A stretch of 35,467 bases of DNA from Pseudobacteroides sp. (GCF_036567765.1 NZ_DATCTU010000043.1:1-35467); one strand, 5' to 3'. Positions 1 to 9,534 are shown, counted from the stretch's first letter. Notes: generated by a model from the sequence alone, not told the origin. A program made the numbers and translations.

Positions 1-227
1 CAGTATTTATATTTACTTAAATATATTATACTTCTAAAACATAAAAAAGAGAAGTAAAAAAAATTAACATTATTAATTTTATTTCACCGTCAAATTGTCA
101 CCTATTTCAAGTCTATACAATAAAAACTTTACTATTATCATTTAATTAATCAAATAATAAATGTAGATTAAAATATTATTAACACTTTAATCTATATTTG
201 TAGATTTTATCGGGAGGAATTTGATAC

Positions 228-1136
228 ATGAGTGATACCAATGAAAACCAACTCAGTGGAGATAATAATATAAAAACAGTTGATGTAGTTTATTCAAAAG
301 ATAAAGACTTTTATAGAGGCGGGAGTGGAGAATTGAGGCTAAAGGCGGAAGGTTTGTTTAAAAAGGCGAAGGAGAAGGGTATATCTATAGAAAGTATAGA
401 AATTAGTGTATTGAGGGAAAATAGAGAAGAGTTTCCAGGTATAGGGGTAATAGAGTTGCCTACATACGTTGTTAAAGTTGTGGGCAAAGACTTGAACACC
501 GGACAAATAATTGTGGACGGAAAGCATTTGGACTTTTTTAATAGGTACCAGAATTATGTTGTAGAAAAAATTGAGGCTAAAAATTATGTTAGGGACGAAA
601 CCGGTAGAATATTAAGGGAAAATAATAAGCCCAGAATAAAAAATGATATGGACATAACTTTGACGGACAAGGAAAAATTTTATATCGCCAAGGAATTGAT
701 TGATGATAAGGAATTTGGGATTGAGAAGACAATAACAGGTGCTTGTGACAGGGTTATAAGAAAGCTTATGGGTGAAAATGACTGGCTGTTTCCCGGAGAA
801 GTAAGGCTGCTTGATGAAGAGTTTAAAAAAGTTCAGACCAAAATCAGCAGTGCACCGGGTAGCACTGCAGTTAATACAGCACCGGCAGCTGCTCCCAAAG
901 CACCCGAAAATGAGGTGTATGCAGGTAAAAAAGCTACAGCAAGACAGGTTAATTACCTTAAGATGAAAATGAAAACAACGGGGATAGATCCTGATAATGA
1001 CTCCCTTAGAAAGGAATTTTTAAAACAAGCCGGTTGTGAAAATCAAACTATAGAGGAGCTTAGCATGTCGGATATGAGTAAAATTTTGGATAAGTTCGAT
1101 AATATTGCGGTAAAGGTAAAAGAATCCATACACTAA
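228..1136 (+). CDS. Hypothetical protein with a recombinase-type C-terminal tail
   Basis: The 302-residue product is not recognised with certainty. The ATG follows a good ribosome site (GGGAGGA, about 8 bases upstream). It is soluble and highly charged, with no signal peptide or membrane segment. Residues about 20-205 look like one alpha/beta domain. An Ala/Pro-rich linker follows at about 212-230. The last 70 residues, beginning at the Lys-Ala-Thr-Ala-Arg-Gln-Val-Asn-Tyr segment, resemble the small helical tail on phage single-strand-annealing proteins (ERF/Sak type) and related DNA-binding proteins. That similarity is from memory of the motif and is not a proven homology. The gene stands alone, separated from maf by about 240 bases that contain a separate promoter. 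A role in DNA binding or annealing is only a hypothesis. Confidence 0.7.
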   Translation: MSDTNENQLSGDNNIKTVDVVYSKDKDFYRGGSGELRLKAEGLFKKAKEKGISIESIEISVLRENREEFPGIGVIELPTYVVKVVGKDLNTGQIIVDGKHLDFFNRYQNYVVEKIEAKNYVRDETGRILRENNKPRIKNDMDITLTDKEKFYIAKELIDDKEFGIEKTITGACDRVIRKLMGENDWLFPGEVRLLDEEFKKVQTKISSAPGSTAVNTAPAAAPKAPENEVYAGKKATARQVNYLKMKMKTTGIDPDNDSLRKEFLKQAGCENQTIEELSMSDMSKILDKFDNIAVKVKESIH

Positions 1137-1268
1137 ACGCATGGGTTTAATTTCCGTTTTATAATTATAAGCCAAATAGTATAATTACATCAAACTATAT
1201 TAAAAAGGGATAAATCTATCGCATTTAATATAATTAAAAAGTATTATTTCGAAATATTCTAAGCATTG

Positions 1269-1297
1269 TTGAAAATTATGTATTAAATAGATATAAT
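1269..1297 (+). promoter_or_regulatory. Sigma-A promoter for maf and probably the mre genes
   Basis: TTGAAA (1269-1274), a 17-base spacer and a perfect TATAAT (1292-1297). Transcription would start near 1304, about 75 bases before the maf ATG. This also argues against a start at the TTG at 1320, which would leave almost no leader. Confidence 0.75.
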
Positions 1298-1379
1298 ATG
1301 GTTTGATGATAAAGTAATATTGGTTTATACTTGTCTATTTGAAACATATAGGTTAACGAGAACGATAAATGAGGTATAC

Positions 1380-1970
1380 ATGAAGGATATAATACTAGCA
1401 TCTGCGTCGCCGAGGCGCTCGGAGCTCTTGAAAAGGATTGGACTTGAATTTAAGATAATACCATCAGATATTGATGAGGCCAATATAGGTAATTTGGAGC
1501 CTGCAAGCTATACAGTCGACCTTGCACGTAAAAAGGCACTCGATATAGCAAATAAAACTAATATCAGTTCACTAATTATAGCAGCGGACACAATAGTGGT
1601 AAAAGATGGCATTTTGGGTAAGCCCTCAGACGAGAATGAAGCGTTTGAGATGCTTAAGGTATTACAGGGTCAGTGGCATGAAGTTATAACAGGTGTTTCG
1701 GTTATAGATTCGGGTAGCAAAAAGGGTATTACTGACTATGAAAAAACCCTTGTGAAAATGACAAGTTTATCAGATATGGAAATTAAGGCTTACATCAAGT
1801 CAGGGGAACCGATGGATAAGGCAGGTTCTTATGGAATTCAGGGCCTTGGGGCCATGATAGTTGAAAGAATTGAAGGGTGTTATTTTAATGTTGTAGGGCT
1901 TCCTCTTAACAAATTGAACGTTATGATGAGAAGCTTCGGTGTTAATTTATTGATGGGTGAGATAGGATAA
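1380..1970 (+). CDS. maf: Maf-family nucleoside triphosphate pyrophosphatase
   Basis: A 196-residue Maf/YhdE protein. The family hydrolyses dTTP, UTP and modified pyrimidine nucleotides to monophosphates in the cytoplasm. Overproduction blocks septation in Bacillus. The N-terminal signature [10 protein letters not shown] is at residues 8-17. Also present are the ADTIV segment, GKP, the TGVSV strand and the KAGSYGIQG loop, all family hallmarks. The start chosen is the ATG at 1380, preceded by GAGGT, because it places the signature at the usual distance from the N-terminus. An upstream in-frame TTG at 1320 would add 20 residues with no family similarity. It is the first gene of a maf-mreBCD-PBP-min order. 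The radC gene often found between maf and mreB in Firmicutes is absent. Confidence 0.95.
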   Translation: MKDIILASASPRRSELLKRIGLEFKIIPSDIDEANIGNLEPASYTVDLARKKALDIANKTNISSLIIAADTIVVKDGILGKPSDENEAFEMLKVLQGQWHEVITGVSVIDSGSKKGITDYEKTLVKMTSLSDMEIKAYIKSGEPMDKAGSYGIQGLGAMIVERIEGCYFNVVGLPLNKLNVMMRSFGVNLLMGEIG

Positions 1971-2026
1971 GTAATAGAAAGCAGATTTGGGTTAAATTTG
2001 AAGCGGTTATAGGAGGAGAAAAAGTA

Positions 2027-3049
2027 ATGGGCTTATTAGCAAGAGATATAGGTATAGATTTAGGTACGGCGAATACACTTGTACATGTAAAAGGAAAAGG
2101 TATTATAGTAAGGGAGCCTTCTGTTGTTGCGGTTAATCAGCGTACAGGCGATATTCTGGCAGTTGGTGATGCGGCAAAAAGCATGATAGGAAGGACTCCG
2201 GGCAATATTGTTGCAATCAGGCCTATGAAGGATGGGGTCATTGCAGATTTTGATATTACACAAAGCATGCTCAAGTACTTTATTAAAAGGGCCATGTCAA
2301 AGGGATTGTTTAGCAAACCAAGGGTCGTTATCTGTGTACCGTCAGGAGTGACTGAAGTAGAAAAGAGGGCCGTAGAGGAAGCAACAATCCAAGCAGGAGC
2401 GAAGGAGGCTTACCTTATTGAGGAGCCTATGGCTGCCGCTATTGGTGCCAATTTGCCGGTTGAGGAGCCTTCAGGCAGTATGGTTGTGGATATAGGAGGA
2501 GGAACAAGCGAGGTAGCGGTAATATCCCTTGGAGGTATTGTGACAAGCAAATCTTTAAGAATAGCCGGTGATGAATTGGATGAAGCAATTGTTCATTATA
2601 TAAAAAAAGAATACAATCTTATGATAGGCGAGCGTACTGCAGAGGAAATAAAAATGAACATAGGAGCTGCCTATTTAAAGCCAAAGGACGAATCAATGGA
2701 GATTAGAGGCAGGGACCTAATAACGGGCTTGCCCAAAAACATAAAAATTACATCATCTGAGATTACCGAAGCTATTAAGGAGCCCATCAATTCCATTGTG
2801 GACTCTATAAAATATACCCTCGAGAAGACACCGCCGGAGCTTGCTGCTGATATAATGGACAGGGGAATTACATTGACAGGTGGGGGAGCACTATTGAGTG
2901 GACTTGACAGGCTTATAAGGGAAGAGACGGGAATGCCTGTTTCTGTGGCAGAAAGTCCTCTGGATTGTGTTGCTATAGGTTCCGGCAAGGTTTTGGATGA
3001 AATTGAAACACTGAAAAAGGTCCTTATTTCTCCTAAAAAATTGAAATAA
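2027..3049 (+). CDS. mreB: Rod-shape-determining protein MreB
   Basis: A 340-residue bacterial actin homologue. It forms membrane-associated filaments that guide the elongation machinery along the cell circumference. The phosphate-1 loop is [12 protein letters not shown] near residues 8-19. The phosphate-2 motif is [13 protein letters not shown] near 153-165. The [14 protein letters not shown] segment forms the C-terminal nucleotide-binding loop. Length is typical. A strong GGAGGAG site lies 8 bases before the ATG. It is directly followed by mreC and mreD, the partners that link the filament to the cell-wall enzymes. Confidence 0.98.
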   Translation: MGLLARDIGIDLGTANTLVHVKGKGIIVREPSVVAVNQRTGDILAVGDAAKSMIGRTPGNIVAIRPMKDGVIADFDITQSMLKYFIKRAMSKGLFSKPRVVICVPSGVTEVEKRAVEEATIQAGAKEAYLIEEPMAAAIGANLPVEEPSGSMVVDIGGGTSEVAVISLGGIVTSKSLRIAGDELDEAIVHYIKKEYNLMIGERTAEEIKMNIGAAYLKPKDESMEIRGRDLITGLPKNIKITSSEITEAIKEPINSIVDSIKYTLEKTPPELAADIMDRGITLTGGGALLSGLDRLIREETGMPVSVAESPLDCVAIGSGKVLDEIETLKKVLISPKKLK

Positions 3050-3101
3050 TATATTTTGGGAATAAAAGGCATTTCATGTTTGTATGAAGGGGGGGCGTTA
3101 T

Positions 3102-3929
3102 GTGTTACGCCTTTTAAAGAAAAAACCTTTTTTGCTTTTAATAGTTACTTTAGTTTTGTTTATTGTTATGGGGGTTACTTCACAAACTAACAGCAAGCTT
3201 AGTTGGTTTAGTAATCTCTTTAATACCATCGTATCACCGGTTCAAAATGTGCTGTCATTCAGCGGCAGTAAAGTTGACAGAACCTTATCTTTTTTTAACG
3301 ATAATAAAGCCATCAGGGAAGAAAACGACAAGCTTAAGGAGAGGGTTGTCCAACTGGAAAAGGAAGTTGAAGGCCTTAAAGAATTGAAGACAAAGAATGA
3401 TTTGCTGATAGAGGCTTTGAATCTTAAAAACCAGTTGAAAGAGTTTGACTATATAAGCTCCAACATAATTGCAAAGGATGCAGGCAATTGGTTTAACGTA
3501 TTTACAATAGATAAGGGAAGCAACAATCAAGTTAATAAAGACAGTGTTGTTGTTGCAAGTAAGGGCCTTGTAGGAAGAGTGTTGGTATCAGGACCTATCT
3601 CGGCCAAGGTTATTTCAGTTATTGACATTGACAGTACTGTAAGTGCAAGACTTACAAAGACCAGAGACCTTGTTGAAGTAAAAGGAGATATTTCACTGAG
3701 GGATCAGGGACTATGTAAAATGTACAACATTTCTCCAGGAATTGATATCGCAGTTGGAGACAGCGTTGAGACATCAGGAATAGGAGGAATATTTCCTAAG
3801 GGGATTACAATCGGAAAAGTCAAGGAAATCAGACAGATAAATAATGAGCTTGACAGATATGCTATAATAGAGCCGGTTGTTGATTTTAGGAGGCTTGAGG
3901 ATGTTTTTGTGCTTAGGAGTAAAAAATAA
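3102..3929 (+). CDS. mreC: Rod-shape-determining protein MreC
   Basis: A cell-shape protein anchored in the membrane by one N-terminal helix, with an extracytoplasmic coiled coil and a beta-barrel that contacts PBP2. The membrane segment spans about residues 9-26. A coiled coil rich in Glu/Lys/Leu follows at about residues 65-105. The beta domain includes the IAKDAGNWFNVFTIDKGS region typical of MreC. I prefer the GTG at 3102 because the run of seven G (3089-3095) makes a ribosome site at correct spacing. The in-frame ATG at 3084 would add six residues and has only a weak site. It sits 52 bases after mreB and 18 bases before mreD, so one transcript is likely. Confidence 0.93.
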   Translation: MLRLLKKKPFLLLIVTLVLFIVMGVTSQTNSKLSWFSNLFNTIVSPVQNVLSFSGSKVDRTLSFFNDNKAIREENDKLKERVVQLEKEVEGLKELKTKNDLLIEALNLKNQLKEFDYISSNIIAKDAGNWFNVFTIDKGSNNQVNKDSVVVASKGLVGRVLVSGPISAKVISVIDIDSTVSARLTKTRDLVEVKGDISLRDQGLCKMYNISPGIDIAVGDSVETSGIGGIFPKGITIGKVKEIRQINNELDRYAIIEPVVDFRRLEDVFVLRSKK

Positions 3930-3947
3930 TTTTTACAGGTAACTAAT

Positions 3948-4463
3948 ATGAGGTCACGTATAACTATTGCAGTATCAGGCATTTGTATAGCCATATTGCT
4001 GCAGACAACCATTTTGGAATATATAACTATAAATAATATTAAGCCTAATCTGATGCTGATATTCATTGTAAGCATTGCCTTGCTCCGTGGAAACATTGAA
4101 GGAGCTGTAACCGGTTTTTTCGGGGGACTTATGCAGGATATAGTTTCAGGAAAGGTAATAGGATTCTATGCTTTGTTAGGGATGTACCTGGGGCTTGTAG
4201 TGGGTTCTTTGAACAAAAGGATATACCGTGATAATGTTTTTGTGGCATTGTTTTTTTCTTTCTGTGCCAGCGTGGCTTATGAAACCTTAGTCTATTTATT
4301 AGGTATTTTTCTTAAAGGACATACCGACTTTTTATACTCTTTTACAAATAAAATAATTCCAGAGGCACTGTACAATACTGCTGTTACCATCATTTTATTC
4401 TATATAGTAGTAAGGCTGGACAGAAGGTTTAACAGAACAAAGAAATCTTTAAGGAAGTATTAG
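3948..4463 (+). CDS. mreD: Rod-shape-determining protein MreD
   Basis: A 171-residue integral membrane protein with about five hydrophobic segments and almost no soluble part. Length, topology and position directly after mreC fit MreD, a component of the elongasome that binds MreC. The ribosome site is weak (ACAGGT). The short 18-base gap to mreC suggests coupled translation. Sequence conservation in this family is low, so the call rests on context and topology as much as on motifs. Confidence 0.92.
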   Translation: MRSRITIAVSGICIAILLQTTILEYITINNIKPNLMLIFIVSIALLRGNIEGAVTGFFGGLMQDIVSGKVIGFYALLGMYLGLVVGSLNKRIYRDNVFVALFFSFCASVAYETLVYLLGIFLKGHTDFLYSFTNKIIPEALYNTAVTIILFYIVVRLDRRFNRTKKSLRKY

Positions 4464-4502
4464 TTTAGAGGTTTTATAAAAAAATAAAATAAGGTGATAT
4501 CT

Positions 4503-6650
4503 ATGAAAGAATTTTTTAAAGACAGGTATAATATTCTGGCAATCTTTTTTATATTGTTCGGGGCTGTAATTGTGGTTCAATTGGTAAATCTCCAGATTAT
4601 TAACGGTAAAAAGTACGATGAAGAATCCCAGAGAAAATTGCCAAATGTGAGGCGTGTATCTGCACCAAGGGGTAATATTGAGGACAGGTATGGGGTTCCT
4701 CTTGCTGTTAACAGGGTTGGTTACACGATTCAGATAATTAAGACAAAAATGGATGCAGAAGAAAGGGATCAGATGCTTTTAAAGCTTGTCAATATTTTTG
4801 AAAAGAATGGAGACAACTATGACAAAAGCCTGGAGAAATATCTTACCATAAAGCCTTTTGCATTCGGGTCTGCAATCAATAAGTCGGAAAAGAGACTTGG
4901 AAGCTGGAAAAAGGATATGGATCCAAACAAAAAGAATGCTGACTTAATGTCTACTCCTGAAGGAACATTCAAGTTTTTAAGAAAAAAGTTTGAAATTGAT
5001 GAGAAGTACTCTATGGAGGATGCATACAAGATAATGTGCATGAGGTACGAAATGCTTATAAGGGGATATACATCCCTGACATCATTAAGCTTGGCTAAGG
5101 ATGTCAGCAGGGAAACTGTTGCAGAGATAGAAGAGAGGCATCAAGAGTTTCCAGGTGTCTATACAGACGTTGAAACATTTAGAAAGTATACAATGGGAGA
5201 AACAGCGGGCCATGTAATCGGTTTTGTAAGAAAAATGAATGAGGAAGAATATAGCAAGCTTAAGGAAGAAGGCTACAGACAGGATGAAGTGGTAGGAAAG
5301 TCAGGCATTGAAGCCTTTGCAGAGCCGTATCTACGAGGAAAAGACGGGCAGAAGAAGATTGAAGTGGATATAGCGGGCAGACTGACAGAGGAGTTGGAGA
5401 CCAATCCTGCTATGCCAGGCAGTACAGTAAAGCTTACACTGGACATGAATTTACAAAGAGTAGCAATGGAGTCCATTGAGAGGAATTTGGAGATAATAAG
5501 AAGCCAGGCTGACGGTAAGAAGAATTTCGGCGATGCCAAGACAGGATCTGCCGTAGCCATGGATGTAAATACCGGTGAGATCCTTGCCATGGCAAGCTAT
5601 CCAAGCTATGATCCGTCCAACTTTATTGCAAAGCCTGATGATAAGGAAGCACAAAAGAAAATTCAAGAGTATTATGATGATAAAAAATTCGAGCTTGCAA
5701 AGTTGTCGCCTACACTGAATAGGGTTATCAACGGGCGTTATGCTCCGGGATCGACTTTTAAGCCTCTTACGGCCATTGCGGGATTAGAGTCAAGTGCAAT
5801 TTCACCACAAAGAAATATAATAAACGACGACGGTAAGTATACAATAGATGGCTGGGAGTTTAAATGCCTTGAGCGTAAATACGGCCATGGAGATCTTACC
5901 TTAAAGAGTGCTATGGAGACTTCATGCAATATCTATTTTGAGAAGCTTGGAGTTATGACAGGTATAGATAATATCAGTAAATGGGGATCCATGTTTGGTT
6001 TGGGTAGAAAAACCGGTATAGATCTAAAGGATGAATCTAAAGGCGTTCTTGCATCAAGGGAATATAAAAAATCTGACGAGTTTAAGCGTAACTACGGAAG
6101 AATTGAAGATTGGTGGAAAGCAGATACCGCCCAGGCATCCATTGGTCAGATATACAATTCCTTTACTCCACTTCAGTTGGTAAACTATATTGGAGCAATA
6201 GCAAATGGCGGTAAGCTCATGCGACCGCACCTTATCAAGAAGGTTGTCAAGTACGACGGATCAACGGTAATGGAAAATAAGCCGGACTACACAAAGATAC
6301 CCATTAAGAAGGAGAACCTTGATCTTGTCATAGAGGGTATGAAAGCCGTAACAATGCAGGAAGGTGGTACTGCGGTATCTGCATTCAGGAATTTTCCGAT
6401 AGAGGTTGCCGGTAAAACGGGTACTGCGGAAACCGGTTATGAAAAAACAAAATCATCCAATGCATTGTTTGTTTGCTTTGCCCCGGCAGATAAGCCGCAG
6501 ATTGCGATTGCTGTCGTCGTAGAGCATGGTGCGTGGGGGGCTAATACTGCTCCCATTGCAATAGATATAATGAAAGAATATTTTAATCTCTCAGGTGCAT
6601 CAAGATCGGATGACAAATTAAAAACAAACCAGATTGAGTTTACTCGCTAG
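4503..6650 (+). CDS. mrdA: Penicillin-binding protein 2 (class B transpeptidase)
   Basis: A 715-residue class B PBP that cross-links peptidoglycan during cell elongation, acting outside the membrane and anchored by one N-terminal helix (about residues 13-30). The N-terminal pedestal contains the conserved RGNIEDRYG segment. The transpeptidase motifs are all present: S417-TFK, S474-CN and K638-TG, followed by the usual GTAET. The start is the ATG at 4503, six bases after AAGGTG. A GTG at 4494 lies inside the ribosome site and is less likely. Placement after mreD marks it as the elongation-specific PBP2/RodA partner rather than the sporulation or division paralogue. No rodA is present in the window. 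Confidence 0.95.
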   Translation: MKEFFKDRYNILAIFFILFGAVIVVQLVNLQIINGKKYDEESQRKLPNVRRVSAPRGNIEDRYGVPLAVNRVGYTIQIIKTKMDAEERDQMLLKLVNIFEKNGDNYDKSLEKYLTIKPFAFGSAINKSEKRLGSWKKDMDPNKKNADLMSTPEGTFKFLRKKFEIDEKYSMEDAYKIMCMRYEMLIRGYTSLTSLSLAKDVSRETVAEIEERHQEFPGVYTDVETFRKYTMGETAGHVIGFVRKMNEEEYSKLKEEGYRQDEVVGKSGIEAFAEPYLRGKDGQKKIEVDIAGRLTEELETNPAMPGSTVKLTLDMNLQRVAMESIERNLEIIRSQADGKKNFGDAKTGSAVAMDVNTGEILAMASYPSYDPSNFIAKPDDKEAQKKIQEYYDDKKFELAKLSPTLNRVINGRYAPGSTFKPLTAIAGLESSAISPQRNIINDDGKYTIDGWEFKCLERKYGHGDLTLKSAMETSCNIYFEKLGVMTGIDNISKWGSMFGLGRKTGIDLKDESKGVLASREYKKSDEFKRNYGRIEDWWKADTAQASIGQIYNSFTPLQLVNYIGAIANGGKLMRPHLIKKVVKYDGSTVMENKPDYTKIPIKKENLDLVIEGMKAVTMQEGGTAVSAFRNFPIEVAGKTGTAETGYEKTKSSNALFVCFAPADKPQIAIAVVVEHGAWGANTAPIAIDIMKEYFNLSGASRSDDKLKTNQIEFTR

Positions 6651-6679
6651 GTTTAAATGTCTTGAACTTAACGAAATAA

Positions 6680-6708
6680 TAGAAAAATATAAAGTGTTTT
6701 GATATAAT
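6680..6708 (+). promoter_or_regulatory. Extended -10 promoter for minC
   Basis: TAGAAA (6680-6685), a 17-base spacer and TATAAT (6703-6708) preceded by TG at 6700-6701, an extended -10. Predicted transcription start is about 6715. This allows minC to be transcribed apart from the mre genes and supports the ATG at 6758 over the TTG at 6716. Confidence 0.55.
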
Positions 6709-6757
6709 TTAAAAGTTGAATGATTATTTTTTATTAAAACTGTCGGGGGTATCATGG

Positions 6758-7441
6758 ATGGAGGAAAGCAGTGTAATATTTAAGGGTACAGTAAACGGGC
6801 TCACGGTTATACTTAAAGAGGATGAGGTTTTTGGAAATATTTACACACAAATGGAAAAAAAGATAGCTTTAGCGGGGAAATTTTTCAAGGGTGCCATACT
6901 TGATGTAAGATACAGAGGCAGAAGTCTTTCAAAGGATGAAGAGGCAAAGCTTTTAGAACTTTTAACATCCAAAAGCGGTGCCAAAATCAAAAGTTTCAGC
7001 CGTGAAACCGAGCAGCAGGTACAGGCTAAGGAGTCTAAGCCAAAGCCCTTAAACAAGGTAGAAATTAAAAAGTTTTTATTTTTTAAAGGTATTGATGAGG
7101 GTGTTTGCAGATTTCACAAGGGTACTCTTAGATCAGGCCAACTAGTAAGCTTTGACGGAAACATAATAGTGCTTGGGGATGTTAACCCGGGGGCAGAGGT
7201 GATTGCAGCGGGAAATGTTATTGTTATGGGTTCCCTGAGAGGAATAGTTCATGCAGGTGCAGACGGAAATAAGGAGGCTGTAGTTGCGGCACTTAATCTG
7301 CAGCCGACGCAACTGAGAATTGCCGATGTAATAACAAGACCTCCTGATGAAAAGGAAGCTGTAACAACATTTATTCCTGAAATTGCTTATATCAAGGATA
7401 ATACAGTCTATATCGAAAGATATTTACCTCAGCATAAATAA
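6758..7441 (+). CDS. minC: Septum site-determining protein MinC
   Basis: A 227-residue inhibitor of FtsZ assembly that works with MinD to block polar septa. The N-terminal domain opens with SSVIFKGTVNGLTVIL, the typical MinC start. A short linker rich in Lys and Pro follows around residue 100. The C-terminal right-handed beta-helix carries the GDVNPGAEVIAAGNVIVMG repeat that binds MinD. The start is the ATG at 6758, which has GGGGGT eight bases upstream. The longer TTG reading would begin at the predicted transcription start. It is separated from minD by a 256-base gap containing a second promoter, so MinC and MinDE levels may be set separately. Confidence 0.95.
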   Translation: MEESSVIFKGTVNGLTVILKEDEVFGNIYTQMEKKIALAGKFFKGAILDVRYRGRSLSKDEEAKLLELLTSKSGAKIKSFSRETEQQVQAKESKPKPLNKVEIKKFLFFKGIDEGVCRFHKGTLRSGQLVSFDGNIIVLGDVNPGAEVIAAGNVIVMGSLRGIVHAGADGNKEAVVAALNLQPTQLRIADVITRPPDEKEAVTTFIPEIAYIKDNTVYIERYLPQHK

Positions 7442-7455
7442 AGGATAATACCTGA

Positions 7456-7484
7456 TTGACAAAACCTAAAAAGAAATATATATT
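7456..7484 (+). promoter_or_regulatory. Sigma-A promoter for minDE with a long leader
   Basis: A perfect TTGACA (7456-7461), a 17-base spacer and TATATT (7479-7484). The predicted start, near 7491, is about 205 bases upstream of the minD ATG. The leader is AT-rich and I see no recognised riboswitch in it. Confidence 0.65.
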
Positions 7485-7697
7485 TTTAATATGGGTGTTT
7501 TGTGTTCATATCATTTTAATTAATTTTGAGATTTAGTAATAACATTTTAGTCATTACTTGTCACATTTCAATATAATCTAATATTTTAAGGTAGCATATT
7601 AAAGAGATAATTTCCTTAAAGAGGGTTATATAAAGTGCTTTATTTTTACTTAATTAAATAGCGACTTTCAAGGATATTATTTTAGGGGGATATATTA

Positions 7698-8498
7698 ATG
7701 GGTGAGGTTATTGTAATTACTTCCGGTAAAGGTGGAGTAGGCAAGACTACTACCACTGCAAATATTGGTACTGGATTGGCGATTAAAGGTAAAAAAGTAG
7801 TATTGGTGGATACTGATATAGGACTTAGAAATCTTGATGTTGTAATGGGATTGGAAAATAGAATTGTTTATGATTTAGTGGATGTTGTCGAGGGTACATG
7901 CAGAGTAAAGCAGGCTTTAATCAAGGACAAGCGTTATGACGGGCTTTATCTCCTGCCTGCTGCACAAACCAGGGACAAGTCAGCAGTTAATCCGGAGCAG
8001 ATGATGAAGCTTTGTGATGAACTGAGGGCAGAATTTGATTTTATTATAGTGGATTGTCCTGCAGGAATTGAGCAGGGGTTTAAAAATGCAATAGCTGGTG
8101 CAAACAGAGCTATTGTTGTTACAACACCTGAGGTTTCGGCTGTAAGGGACGCCGACAGAATAATAGGGCTTTTGGAAGCAAACGAGCTTAGAAATCCAAA
8201 ATTACTCATTAACAGAGTAAGAATTGATATGGTTAAGCGCGGAGACATGATGACAATTGATGATATTGTTGACATACTTGCCATAGATATAATCGGGGTT
8301 GTCCCTGATGATGAAAAGGTGGTAGTTTCCACCAATAGAGGGGAGCCCGCTGTAAATGATGCAAAGTCATTAGCAGGTGAAGCTTATAGGAATATTACAA
8401 AAAGAATTTTAGGCGAGGATATTCCTTTGCTTAATTTGGATACAGATGAGGGTTTTGTTGTTAGGCTTAAAAAACTTTTAGGCTTAAAAGCTAATTAA
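7698..8498 (+). CDS. minD: Septum site-determining ATPase MinD
   Basis: A 266-residue ParA/MinD-type ATPase that binds the membrane when loaded with ATP and recruits MinC. The deviant Walker A motif GKGGVGKTT lies at residues 10-18, with the signature lysine. The switch region VDTDIGLRNLD and the FIIVDCPAGIE Walker B follow. The C-terminal residues VVRLKKLLGLK form the amphipathic membrane-targeting helix. The ribosome site AGGGGGA is strong. minE starts 14 bases after the stop. Confidence 0.98.
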   Translation: MGEVIVITSGKGGVGKTTTTANIGTGLAIKGKKVVLVDTDIGLRNLDVVMGLENRIVYDLVDVVEGTCRVKQALIKDKRYDGLYLLPAAQTRDKSAVNPEQMMKLCDELRAEFDFIIVDCPAGIEQGFKNAIAGANRAIVVTTPEVSAVRDADRIIGLLEANELRNPKLLINRVRIDMVKRGDMMTIDDIVDILAIDIIGVVPDDEKVVVSTNRGEPAVNDAKSLAGEAYRNITKRILGEDIPLLNLDTDEGFVVRLKKLLGLKAN

Positions 8499-8512
8499 AG
8501 GGAGGGAAACAT

Positions 8513-8797
8513 ATGTTATTGGATTTGGCAAAGTTGTTTGGTAGATCAAAAACATCAAAAGATGTTGCAAAAGAGAGATTAAAACTCGTTTTGATTCACG
8601 ACAGGGCGAATGTTTCTCCTCAGTTTCTTGAAATGGTAAAAGGTGAAATAATCAAAGTAATTCAAAACTATATGGAAATTGATGAGGGTGCTTTAGATTT
8701 GCAGATTACCAGAACGAAAGGCGATGATGGAGATAGTGTTGTTCCTGCATTGGTTGCCAATATACCCATTAGAAATGTAAAAAATAGTGGAAAATAA
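8513..8797 (+). CDS. minE: Cell division topological specificity factor MinE
   Basis: A 94-residue MinE. It stimulates the MinD ATPase and drives MinCD away from midcell. The N-terminal amphipathic segment (LLDLAKLFGRSK), the MinD-contact region (AKERLKLVLIHDRA) and the dimerisation region with ISxxFLEMVKGEI-like sequence are all recognisable. A GGAGGG site precedes the ATG. The presence of MinE indicates an oscillating Min system, unlike Bacillus, which uses DivIVA and MinJ. Confidence 0.97.
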   Translation: MLLDLAKLFGRSKTSKDVAKERLKLVLIHDRANVSPQFLEMVKGEIIKVIQNYMEIDEGALDLQITRTKGDDGDSVVPALVANIPIRNVKNSGK

Positions 8798-8902
8798 TTA
8801 ACGGGTAGCATAATATATAATAAAATTAACTACAGCATTTCAAAACATTTTAACTGCATTAGTCACTGATTCAACGCAAAATTATATGGATGGTACAGTT
8901 TA

Positions 8903-9304
8903 ATGAATATAGCATTAATAGCCAATGATTCTAAAAAAGAACTCATGGTAGCATTCTGTATAGCTTATAAAGGGATTTTGCAATCACATAACCTGATTGC
9001 AACAGGCACAACAGGGTCGACCATCATGGAGCAAACAGGGTTAAACATCAATATGTGTGCACCCGGACTCTTAGGAGAACAACAAATAGCTGCGAGAGTA
9101 GCATATAATGAGATTGATCTTGTAATTTTTTTGAGGGATCCCATAGGCCCCAAATCTCATGAGCCGGACATAACATTACTCTTACAGCACTGTGATACAA
9201 ATAACATACCATTTGCTACGAATGTTGCTACTGCCGAGATGTTGATTAAGAGTCTTGACAGAGGAGATTTAGCCTGGAGGGAACTCATAAATCCAAGTTA
9301 TTGA
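8903..9304 (+). CDS. mgsA: Methylglyoxal synthase
   Basis: A 133-residue cytosolic enzyme that converts dihydroxyacetone phosphate to methylglyoxal and phosphate, a bypass of lower glycolysis used under phosphate limitation or carbon overflow. The family pattern is clear: an N-terminal ALIANDSKK, the phosphate-binding GTTGS, the GLLGEQQIAARV loop, FLRDPIG with the catalytic Asp, and the SHEPD segment with conserved His and Asp. It ends before a strong hairpin at 9319-9376. Its place between minE and the spoIVF-like pair is probably incidental metabolically. I see no strong ribosome site (GGATGG is only approximate). Confidence 0.96.
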   Translation: MNIALIANDSKKELMVAFCIAYKGILQSHNLIATGTTGSTIMEQTGLNINMCAPGLLGEQQIAARVAYNEIDLVIFLRDPIGPKSHEPDITLLLQHCDTNNIPFATNVATAEMLIKSLDRGDLAWRELINPSY

Positions 9305-9318
9305 TAAATTCTAAATTC

Positions 9319-9376
9319 AAAATAACCGACTGGAATAATAGCCAAATGCATTGGCTGTCATTCAGTCGGTTATTTT
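9319..9376. terminator. Terminator hairpin after mgsA
   Basis: A perfect 14-base inverted repeat, AAAATAACCGACTG (9319-9332) against its complement (9363-9376). A nested AGCCAA/TTGGCT hairpin lies in the loop. The A and T runs at the stem ends make it work in either direction. Confidence 0.85.
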
Positions 9377-9534
9377 AGTTTCCCATGACAACCATCAATG
9401 TTGCAAAATCACTTCATGATTTTGTTATTCAAAGTAATATATTTTTTGAGAAACTAATATAATTTAAAAGAATCGGATTAGCAGATATACCACATTTAAA
9501 ATTCAAAAAATATTTACTTTAAGGATGAGAATAA

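Noticed and set aside
1320..1379. TTG start extending maf by 20 residues
   Set aside because: No ribosome site, no family similarity, and too close to the predicted transcription start.
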